A DNA stretch of 17,930 bases from an uncultured Eubacteriales bacterium (lineage in GTDB: Bacteria; Bacillota; Clostridia; Oscillospirales; Oscillospiraceae), in assembly GCA_900555665.1 (NCBI GenBank), contig USLX01000037.1:1-17930 (forward strand), in the 5' to 3' direction. The notes beneath the pieces are model-generated. The model was given only the letters and a program-made list of their open reading frames with translations, did not search any database and was not told the DNA's origin. Position 1 is the stretch's first letter. Each line of letters opens with the position of its first letter. Of the stretch, positions 6,201 through 12,070 are shown piece by piece. The position numbers and the translations under genes were made by a program.

Positions 6201-6279
6201 CCGCCCGGCCTACCAAACCAGCGGTTACTTCTTGTAATCACCGAGGGGGCTAACCGTTTGCCGGCAGCACCCTTGCTCT
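6187..6279 (-). ncRNA. Predicted antisense RNA antitoxin
   Basis: A promoter at 6314-6286 should start a leftward transcript near 6279. The minus-strand hairpin formed by 6233-6221 and 6204-6192, followed by a T run (6193-6189), should end it near 6187, giving about 93 nt. The RNA would be fully complementary to the toxin mRNA's 3' region, including its last codons, as in TxpA/RatA and BsrG/SR4, where the antisense RNA blocks or degrades the toxin mRNA. No ORF of note lies within it. Inferred from promoter, terminator and position only. Confidence 0.68.
6189..6233. terminator. Bidirectional hairpin ending the convergent toxin and antitoxin RNAs
   Basis: AAGAAGTAACCGC (6192-6204) and GCGGTTACTTCTT (6221-6233) form a perfect 13-bp stem with a 16-base loop. 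The left arm contains the toxin's last codons and stop. On the minus strand it continues into TTTTT, a good terminator for the antisense RNA. On the plus strand only CTTCTTGT follows, so toxin transcripts may partly read through. A second weak stem (GTTTGA 6295-6300 / TCAAAC 6311-6316, then ATATTTTAT) could end the longer form. Confidence 0.75.
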
Positions 6280-6285
6280 ATCTTC

Positions 6286-6314
6286 AGTATACCCGTTTGA
6301 ACTCAAAAAGTCAA
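6286..6314 (-). promoter_or_regulatory. Strong promoter of the antisense RNA
   Basis: On the minus strand TTGACT (6314-6309) is separated by exactly 17 bases from TATACT (6291-6286), each element with five of six consensus bases. It is clearly better matched to consensus than the toxin promoter's -35, which fits an antitoxin RNA made in excess. There is no minus-strand ORF between it and trmO, so an RNA gene is the natural product. Confidence 0.8.
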
Positions 6315-6338
6315 ACATATTTTATCCGCAAAATTTGT

Positions 6339-6367
6339 TTTACAATCTCAATTCTCCGCGTTATAAT
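6339..6367 (+). promoter_or_regulatory. Promoter of greA
   Basis: TTTACA (6339-6344), 17 bases, then a perfect TATAAT (6362-6367). The expected start is near 6374, leaving a short leader before the greA ATG at 6398. It stands back to back with the antisense RNA promoter, 24 bases away. Confidence 0.85.
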
Positions 6368-6397
6368 GAGTAGAAATCAGGAAAAGGTGGCGTTCTT

Positions 6398-6901
6398 ATG
6401 AACGATGAATTGACGGCGGTTGACATTCAGAAGATGCAGGAAGAGCTGGAATACCGGCGCATCGAGCTGCGCCCAAAGCTGATTGAGGACGTAAAAACCG
6501 CGCGGGAATTCGGCGACTTAAGCGAAAATTTCGAATATAAATCGGCCAAACGCGAGAAAAACCGCAACGACAGCCGCATCCGCTATCTTGAGCGCATGAT
6601 CAAAACGGCGAAGGTCATCGACGTCCGCTCGAATGCGGATGAGATCGGCCTGTTCGACAAGGTGACGATCTATATCGAGGAGGACGACGAAGAGCAGACC
6701 ATCGAACTGGTCACCACCCTCCGGCAAAACGCCCTCAAGGGCCTGATCAGCAAGGAATCCCCGGTTGGCAAGGCCGTGCTGGGCCACAAGGTCGGCGACC
6801 GCGTGACCGTCCAGGTCAACGACAGCTACAGCTACGACATCGTCATCCGCGCCGTCGAAAAAGGACAGGATGACGCCTCGCTGCCCATCAGCAGCTATTG
6901 A
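6398..6901 (+). CDS. greA: Transcription elongation factor GreA
   Basis: A 167-residue GreA/GreB family protein. It rescues backtracked RNA polymerase by stimulating cleavage of the nascent RNA through the secondary channel. The N-terminal coiled coil (about 10-75) carries the tip motif AREFGDLSENFEYKSAKREK with the acidic residues D40 and E43. The C-terminal FKBP-like domain has LISKESPVGKAVLGHKVGD (116-134), corresponding to the usual IS-SP-G-AL-G-GD pattern. The length is slightly above the usual ~158 because of an acidic insert (EEDDEEQ, 94-100) and a short tail. The start has AAAGGTGG upstream and its own strong promoter. There is no terminator after it; the stop codon forms part of the next gene's -35 element. 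Confidence 0.95.
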   Translation: MNDELTAVDIQKMQEELEYRRIELRPKLIEDVKTAREFGDLSENFEYKSAKREKNRNDSRIRYLERMIKTAKVIDVRSNADEIGLFDKVTIYIEEDDEEQTIELVTTLRQNALKGLISKESPVGKAVLGHKVGDRVTVQVNDSYSYDIVIRAVEKGQDDASLPISSY

Positions 6902-6925
6902 CAACGGAGATTTCCATGCTACAAT
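6898..6925 (+). promoter_or_regulatory. Promoter of the HD-domain gene, overlapping the greA stop
   Basis: A perfect -35 TTGACA (6898-6903), 16 bases, then TACAAT (6920-6925) preceded by TGC, an extended -10. The TGA inside the -35 is the greA stop codon (6899-6901). The close fit to consensus suggests strong independent transcription of the HD gene. Confidence 0.8.
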
Positions 6926-6959
6926 GGCGTTAACATACGAAAAAGGTAGGGAATAACAG

Positions 6960-7532
6960 ATGGAACGAAATGAAGCCTGGGCGCTTTTGACAAAATATAA
7001 TCAGGATCATTTTCACCTGCAGCATGCGCTGACGGTCGAGGCCGTGATGCGCTGGTACGCAAACGAGCTGGGCTACGGTGACGAGGCTGATTTTTGGGCG
7101 ACCGTCGGATTGCTGCACGACCTCGATTTTGAACAATGGCCGGAGCAGCACTGTCAGAAATGCCAGGAGCTGATGCGGGATGCGGGCGTCGACGGGCGGA
7201 CGATCCATGCGGTTGCCAGCCACGGCTACGGCATTTGCTGCGACATCGTGCCCGAGCATGAGATGGAAAAGGTGCTCTTCGCCGCCGACGAACTCACAGG
7301 CCTCATCTGGGCCGCAGCCCTGATGCGCCCGAGCAAAAGCACCACGGATATGGAGCTGAAAAGCCTGAAAAAGAAGTTCAAGGACAAGAAGTTTGCCGCC
7401 GGCTGCAGCCGTGATGTGATCACGCGTGGCGCAGAGCAGCTCGGCTGGGATCTCGATACGCTCCTGGCCCGCACGCTCACCGCCATGCAGGCCACCGAGG
7501 CAGACGTCCTCGCAGAAGCTGCGGCCCTGTGA
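6960..7532 (+). CDS. HD-domain predicted phosphohydrolase
   Basis: A 190-residue protein of the stand-alone HD hydrolase type. Predicted metal ligands are visible in order: H22 (LQHALTVEAVMRW), the HD doublet H53-D54 (GLLHDLDFEQWPEQH), a later H88 (ASHGYG) and D110 (FAADELTGL). This matches the H...HD...D pattern of metal-dependent phosphohydrolases, with the ADELTGLI segment typical of the small bacterial group annotated as HDIG or predicted HD-superfamily hydrolases. The substrate is unknown; nucleotides or phosphoesters are usual for the superfamily. A GGTAGGG sequence precedes the ATG. It has its own promoter and a strong terminator at 7551-7586, so it is a single-gene unit. Confidence 0.88.
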   Translation: MERNEAWALLTKYNQDHFHLQHALTVEAVMRWYANELGYGDEADFWATVGLLHDLDFEQWPEQHCQKCQELMRDAGVDGRTIHAVASHGYGICCDIVPEHEMEKVLFAADELTGLIWAAALMRPSKSTTDMELKSLKKKFKDKKFAAGCSRDVITRGAEQLGWDLDTLLARTLTAMQATEADVLAEAAAL

Positions 7533-7550
7533 TCCGGAAGGAATCAAACA

Positions 7551-7586
7551 AGCCCTCCGCACCGATTGGTGTGGAGGGCTGTTTTT
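7551..7586 (+). terminator. Intrinsic terminator of the HD-domain gene
   Basis: AGCCCTCCGCACC (7551-7563) pairs with GGTGTGGAGGGCT (7568-7580), with one G-U pair and a 4-base loop, followed by GTTTTTG. It lies 19 bases after the HD stop codon. It could also slow minus-strand transcription from the GH3 gene, whose stop is 25 bases to the right, although the T tract on that side is weak. Confidence 0.85.
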
Positions 7587-7610
7587 GTCAAAGGGCGGCC
7601 TTGGCGCGGC

Positions 7611-9716
7611 TTATCGCGTCACATCCAGCATCAGCTTGAGGATGCGGATGGCGGAGCGTTCCAAATCAAGCCGCTGCGGCTCGGCGACATACCGTTCTCC
7701 GTCGGCGAGGAACATCCCGCGGTACCGGCTGTCCACAATCCATGACCGCACCAGCTCGCAGTCCTCGCCCAGGACTTCGCCGCAGAACGTGCCGCCCGGG
7801 ATCAGCGCCGCGCGATAGCTGCCGGCCGCGATTTCATAGGGCAGCAGCCAGGTGTCACGGAGCGCAGACTGACGCATGGCGGCGTCCTCCGGAAGGTCGC
7901 CGGCGCGGAGCACGGCGGCGCCGCAGGGGCCGACACCCTCAGCCAGCGCAGCGGCCAGCACGCCGGTCAGCACCGGATCTTCCGACCAGTGGCCGGCGGC
8001 GTCCGCGCAGCGCGGGTCAAAGAGCAGCTCCAAACTCGGAGCAAGCCAGAGATGGACGCCGAATTCCTGCATCTCGCGGCCGATGGCACGCCCAACCGAT
8101 CGGCAGACATCCGGCGAAAACGCGGCGGCCAGCAGCGCAGCCGACGGGAAGGCCGTGGTGTATTGCCGGCGGACGATCTCGTCGTCCTCGTCACGGATTT
8201 CTTTTGTCAAATAGAGCCCTTCTGAGCCGGCGGCCAGCTGCAGAGACGGAATGCGATAGCGCTCCAGCGCAGCGGAGGCACCCAGCGCGCCGGGCACCGC
8301 CGCCGGGCAGAAACCAAACTCGCTCACCAGCTGCCGCAGGCTGTGGTCATCCATCGACGCTACCAGCGTGAACACGCTGCACCGGCCTGCGCGAACGTCA
8401 TCCAGCGTATGCGTTTCGTTGTCGCCATAGCAGCCCTGGAACTCGCGGCCCTTTTTCCGGCTGCGCTTTGGCAGGTTGCGCGGGGAGATCCGGATGGCAT
8501 ATTTGTGCGCGGCGGCAAGCTCCTCCTGTTCACCGGGATAGGGAAAGGCGGCCTGCAGATCCCGCGTGCGGGCGTCCGCCGGGGACTGCAGATGGAGCGG
8601 TGTCACGGCCTGTACCATCGCGCGCTGCATCGAGCGGAGTGACCCGGCCACATAGGTTCCGCGGGCGTGGAAGCCGACACGGATCTCATAATATCCTTCT
8701 TCCAGCGCGAAGGCGCAGGCGCTCTCGCGGTAGGAGGCAAGCTCTGTCACCGGGAAACGAAGCTGAACGGTCTCACGCTCGCCTGGGGCGAGGAGCTTTG
8801 TGCGGGCAAAGCAATCAAGCAGCCAGACCGGCTGCGCGCCGGCAGGATCCGGCCGGGAAATATAGACCTGCACGACCTCGCCCGCAGGCCAGGTTTTGCC
8901 GACGTTTTCCACTTCGGCTGTTACCGTCACATCTGTGCCGTCCAGGCCCACGCCCACGCTGCCCAGTGCGCAGCTGCCATAGCCGAGGCCGTAGCCGAAC
9001 GGCCAGCGCAGTTCCGCGCCGAAGGAATCAAAATAGCGATACCCCACAAACTGGTCGCGCTGTGCATTTGCCGCGTCAAACGCATCTGCCCGTACCGGCC
9101 ACGAAAAAGGCAGCCGGCCCACCGGTATGGCCTTTGCCGTCAGTACGTCAGCCAGCGCATAGCCCGCCTCCTGCCCGGCAATGCCCATCCAGACGATCGC
9201 GCCGAAGTCCATGGCCGCGTCGCCAAGCTCCACAAAGCCCGGCGTTGCCAGCACCAGCACCGTCCGCGAAAACGCAGCGCCGACGGCCCGCAGCATGGCG
9301 TGTTCCGCTTCGCTCAAGGTGACGGAGCGGCTCTCGGGGCTGCGCGCAATCACGGCAATGGCCGCGCGGTTGCACCCGGCCAGCTCCTCCAGGCTCAAGG
9401 AGCCCAGCGGAAATTCACCGCCCTCCGGATGTTCCAGCGCCCAGGTGCGGTATTTATGGCTGAGCAGCCCGTCGGGCTTCACGTCCTCGCTTGCACACAG
9501 CCCGTCCAGAATCGAAATTTTCCGCCAGGGCTGCATTGCCGCCGTGCAGCAGGGCGTGAAGATCTGCCCCGCGCCGAACACGGCTACCGGCAGCGCTTCG
9601 CCGTCTTCCGCCGTCAGCGGGAGCGTATTTTGAACGTTTTTCAGCAGCACCATACCGGCCGCCGCTGCGCTCCGGGCCGTCAGCGCGGCGCGGAGCATCC
9701 GGGGTGTATATTCCAT
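7611..9716 (-). CDS. Glycoside hydrolase family 3-like protein with permuted domains
   Basis: 701 residues. GH3 domains appear in the order C-terminal domain, Fn3-like, N-terminal barrel. ARSAAAAGMVLLKNVQNTLPL at the start and IARSPESRSVTLSEAE (123-138) are GH3_C features. WPFGYGLGYG (238-247) precedes an Fn3-like region to about 370. The barrel part is at about 430-690, with TAFPSAALLAAAFSPDV, VHLWLAPSLELLFDPR and HWSEDPVLTG (577-585). This permuted order is known from ruminal Butyrivibrio and Ruminococcus beta-glucosidases, but those are longer (about 830-950 residues). The KHF substrate-binding motif is absent (VLRAGD at that place), and the SDW nucleophile motif reads LADG, with D672 possibly standing in. 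No signal peptide is present, so it is cytoplasmic. Activity is uncertain. The start has GGGAG nine bases upstream. Confidence 0.85.
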   Translation of the reverse strand: MEYTPRMLRAALTARSAAAAGMVLLKNVQNTLPLTAEDGEALPVAVFGAGQIFTPCCTAAMQPWRKISILDGLCASEDVKPDGLLSHKYRTWALEHPEGGEFPLGSLSLEELAGCNRAAIAVIARSPESRSVTLSEAEHAMLRAVGAAFSRTVLVLATPGFVELGDAAMDFGAIVWMGIAGQEAGYALADVLTAKAIPVGRLPFSWPVRADAFDAANAQRDQFVGYRYFDSFGAELRWPFGYGLGYGSCALGSVGVGLDGTDVTVTAEVENVGKTWPAGEVVQVYISRPDPAGAQPVWLLDCFARTKLLAPGERETVQLRFPVTELASYRESACAFALEEGYYEIRVGFHARGTYVAGSLRSMQRAMVQAVTPLHLQSPADARTRDLQAAFPYPGEQEELAAAHKYAIRISPRNLPKRSRKKGREFQGCYGDNETHTLDDVRAGRCSVFTLVASMDDHSLRQLVSEFGFCPAAVPGALGASAALERYRIPSLQLAAGSEGLYLTKEIRDEDDEIVRRQYTTAFPSAALLAAAFSPDVCRSVGRAIGREMQEFGVHLWLAPSLELLFDPRCADAAGHWSEDPVLTGVLAAALAEGVGPCGAAVLRAGDLPEDAAMRQSALRDTWLLPYEIAAGSYRAALIPGGTFCGEVLGEDCELVRSWIVDSRYRGMFLADGERYVAEPQRLDLERSAIRILKLMLDVTR

Positions 9717-9767
9717 GGCAGTATTCTCCCATCATTCTGATCAGTAAAAGTAGTGTGAACTAACGCT

Positions 9768-9796
9768 ATCATATCATATTTGCAGCCGGTTGACAA
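9768..9796 (-). promoter_or_regulatory. Promoter of the GH3-like gene
   Basis: On the minus strand TTGTCA (9796-9791) is followed after 17 bases by TATGAT (9773-9768). The start codon is at 9716, leaving a leader of about 45 nt. I see no cre-like operator overlapping it. Confidence 0.75.
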
Positions 9797-9843
9797 ATGG
9801 ATTTCCGCTGCTTTCCGATGTCTGTTCCGTTTTTTACAAAAAG

Positions 9844-9874
9844 TTCATGCAAGCCGCCCGGGGCAGGCTATAAT
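9844..9874 (+). promoter_or_regulatory. Probable promoter of the two-component/HtrA operon
   Basis: A perfect -10 TATAAT (9869-9874) lies 45 bases before the response regulator start. The -35 is poor (TTCATG at 9844-9849, 19-base spacing), so transcription may need an activator, for example the response regulator itself. I see no clear direct repeats for binding. Confidence 0.6.
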
Positions 9875-9919
9875 AGAAGATAAAAAGAGCGGCCCTTTGC
9901 CGCAAAAGGAGCGTTTTGA

Positions 9920-10606
9920 ATGGCAAAAACCATCCTGATCGTGGAAGACGACAAAAATATCGCAGACCTCCTGCGTCTCTATCTGGAAAAAGAGGGCTAT
10001 CAGACCGCCATTGGATCCGACGGCAATCAGGGTATCGACCTCTACCGTAAGCTGCGGCCCGATCTGGTGCTGCTCGACATCATGCTCCCCGGCGTTGACG
10101 GCTGGGGCGTCCTCCGCGCCATCCGTCAGGACAGCCAGACGCCCGTCATCATGCTCACCGCCAAGGGCGAGACGAGCGACAAGGTCATGGGCTTGAAGCA
10201 GGGCGCGGATGACTATATTACCAAGCCCTTTGAGATGAAGGAGGTCCTGGCCCGCGTCGAGGCGGTGCTCCGCCGCGCGGCGGGCGACGGCGAAAAGGAA
10301 AAGCCGCGCCGCCTCGTCTTCGACAAGCTCATCATCGATCTGGATTCCTTCGAGCTCATCGTCGACGGCAAGCGCGTCGAGACGCCGCCGAAGGAGATGG
10401 AGCTGCTCTACCACCTGGCCTCCACCCCCAACCGCGTCTATACGCGCAACCAGCTGCTCGACGAGGTCTGGGGCTTCGACTATTTCGGGGACAGCCGTAC
10501 CGTCGACGTCCACGTCAAGCGCCTGCGCGAAAAGCTCGAGGGCGTCAGTGATCAGTGGAGCCTGAAAACCGTCTGGGGCGTCGGGTATAAGTTCGAGGTC
10601 CTGTAA
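9920..10606 (+). CDS. OmpR/PhoB-family response regulator
   Basis: 228 residues: a receiver domain (1-120) plus an OmpR-type winged-helix DNA-binding domain (about 130-227). The receiver has the acidic pair D10/D11 (with E9), phospho-acceptor D53 (LVLLDIMLPGVDGW), T80 and K102 (DDYITKPF). The effector part ends with SRTVDVHVKRLREKL and GVGYKFEVL, the classic recognition-helix and wing pattern. It should bind DNA as a phospho-dimer. AAAGGAG precedes the ATG. Only 2 bases separate it from the histidine kinase gene, so the pair is certainly cotranscribed. The htrA-like gene lies right behind, suggesting control of envelope protein quality. Confidence 0.95.
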   Translation: MAKTILIVEDDKNIADLLRLYLEKEGYQTAIGSDGNQGIDLYRKLRPDLVLLDIMLPGVDGWGVLRAIRQDSQTPVIMLTAKGETSDKVMGLKQGADDYITKPFEMKEVLARVEAVLRRAAGDGEKEKPRRLVFDKLIIDLDSFELIVDGKRVETPPKEMELLYHLASTPNRVYTRNQLLDEVWGFDYFGDSRTVDVHVKRLREKLEGVSDQWSLKTVWGVGYKFEVL

Positions 10607-10608
10607 GC

Positions 10609-12036
10609 ATGAAAACAACCTTCAGCCGCCAATTCGTGATGATTGCGGCGCTGCTTCTGCTATGCCTGCTCATCACAGGCGTGTCATTCCGTTTCCTGAT
10701 GCTCAGCTCGCTCGAATCGGAAAAACAGCAGACCCTCCTGCGCGACGCCTCCGCCGTGGCCGACCTGGCCGAGGCCTACGACAGCGTCGGCGATCTGCAG
10801 AATAATTTCGACTTCCATATCAGCCTTTCGCTCTTCACCAAGGTCGGCGATGCCGAGGCCCTGCTCTGCGACCTCGACGGTCTGGTGCGCATGTGTTCCT
10901 GTGAGCAGTTTTCCTGCGACCACCTGGGCCAGAGCGTCGACCCGGTGCTCCTTGCCGAGATTAAAAAGGCCGGCAGCTGGTATGAAGAAACCAGCCTCTC
11001 CGGCATCTACGATGAGACGCGCTATCTCGCCGGGCAACCGCTCTTTGCCAGCGACGGTGAACAGCTGGGCTATGTGCTCGTCTCCGCACCCATGACGCAG
11101 ACACATAATTTCATTCTCCATTCCTCCACACTCTTTTTCTATGTGGCAATTGTCGTCCTGGTGATTGCGCTGGCAGCTGCAACGTTCCTCTCGCGCATGC
11201 AGGTGCGCCCGCTCGGCCAGATGGCCGATGCTGCGCGCCGCTTCGGCCGCGGAGAGCTCGGCGTGCGCGTCGAAGAGTCTCCGAAAAACACCAGCGAGAT
11301 CAACGATCTGGCGCGGGCCTTCAATACGATGGTCGACTCGCTTGAGACTTCCGAGCGCCGGCGGCAGGAGTTTGTCGCCAACGTCTCCCACGAGCTCAAA
11401 ACCCCCATGACCACCATCGGCGGCTACATTGACGGCATGCTCGACGGCACCATTCCACCCGACAAGCAGCAGCACTACATGCAGATCGTCTCCGGTGAGG
11501 TGCGCCGGCTCTCCCGCCTTGTGCGCAACATGCTCGATATTTCCCGGCTCCAGGCCATGGGGGTCGAAGAGTCGCGGATGTCCCGGTTCGATCTCGGCGA
11601 GCTGATGGGCGATGTGCTCATTACGTTTGAGCAGAAGATCAACGGCAAGGGCCTGAACGTCGATGTTTCGCTGCCCGACCGTCCCGTCTGGGTCAAGGCC
11701 GAGCGCGACGGCATCACCCAGGTGGTATACAACCTCCTGGATAACGCCATCAAGTTCTGTCCCCAGGGCGGCAGCCTCGGCCTCCGGCTGGAGCTCGACG
11801 GCGGACGGGCAAAAGTCACTGTCCAGAACACCGGCCCCACCATCGATCCGAATGAGCTCCCGCTCCTCTTCGACCGCTTCCACAAGGCGGATAAATCCCG
11901 CTCGGCCGACCGTGAGGGCTGGGGCCTCGGGCTCTATATTGCAAAAACCATTGTCGGCGCCTATGGCGGCGATATCTGGGCCACCAGCGAAAAGGGCGTG
12001 ACGTGCTTCCTGTTCACACTGCCCATCGTGCGCTGA
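10609..12036 (+). CDS. Sensor histidine kinase (HAMP, HisKA, HATPase_c)
   Basis: 475 residues. TM1 at about 8-33, an extracytoplasmic sensor domain at 34-171, TM2 at about 172-194, HAMP at about 195-250, and HisKA with FVANVSHELKTPMTTIGGYI (phospho-acceptor H261). The ATPase domain has the N box VVYNLLDNAIKF (372-383) and G box GWGLGLYIA (437-445). The sensor domain carries a tight cysteine group, C87, C96, C98 and C103 (MCSCEQFSC), that could bind metal or react to redox state; this is inference. It phosphorylates the response regulator encoded 2 bases upstream. Length and layout fit the ResE/BaeS/CssS type. The htrA-like protease 34 bases downstream, with no promoter between, suggests an envelope-stress circuit. 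Confidence 0.95.
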   Translation: MKTTFSRQFVMIAALLLLCLLITGVSFRFLMLSSLESEKQQTLLRDASAVADLAEAYDSVGDLQNNFDFHISLSLFTKVGDAEALLCDLDGLVRMCSCEQFSCDHLGQSVDPVLLAEIKKAGSWYEETSLSGIYDETRYLAGQPLFASDGEQLGYVLVSAPMTQTHNFILHSSTLFFYVAIVVLVIALAAATFLSRMQVRPLGQMADAARRFGRGELGVRVEESPKNTSEINDLARAFNTMVDSLETSERRRQEFVANVSHELKTPMTTIGGYIDGMLDGTIPPDKQQHYMQIVSGEVRRLSRLVRNMLDISRLQAMGVEESRMSRFDLGELMGDVLITFEQKINGKGLNVDVSLPDRPVWVKAERDGITQVVYNLLDNAIKFCPQGGSLGLRLELDGGRAKVTVQNTGPTIDPNELPLLFDRFHKADKSRSADREGWGLGLYIAKTIVGAYGGDIWATSEKGVTCFLFTLPIVR

Positions 12037-12070
12037 CCCAATCTGAAACTTTCAAAAAGAGGATGACTTC

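Larger units (their letters stand above)
6030..6271. repeat. Long inverted repeat bracketing the toxin-antitoxin locus
   Basis: The left arm (6030-6063) reads GGTGCTACCG, then AAAAA, then CGGCAAGCGGTTAGTCCCC. The right arm (6245-6271), read on the minus strand, gives GGTGCTGCCGGCAAACG followed by GTTAGCCCCC. The two match apart from three substitutions and a short A-rich insertion on the left. The left arm is at the 5' end of the toxin mRNA and the right arm is near the 5' end of the antisense RNA. Both RNAs thus begin with nearly the same sequence, and a read-through toxin mRNA could pair its own ends. I found no convincing flanking target duplication. Confidence 0.85.

Noticed and set aside
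6030..6271. CRISPR array or tRNA gene in the structured intergenic region
   Set aside because: The repeats are inverted, not regularly spaced direct repeats, and there is no cloverleaf; toxin-antitoxin layout explains them better.
8667..9740. 357-codon plus-strand frame opposite the GH3-like gene
   Set aside because: Composition typical of an antisense GC-rich frame, no domain, and it runs past the GH3 start.
9790..9818. Plus-strand TTGACA as -35 for the response regulator operon
   Set aside because: No -10 at suitable spacing, and the hexamer overlaps the minus-strand GH3 promoter -35.
10684..11883. 399-codon minus-strand frame opposite the histidine kinase
   Set aside because: Antisense shadow of an unambiguous kinase with all catalytic motifs.
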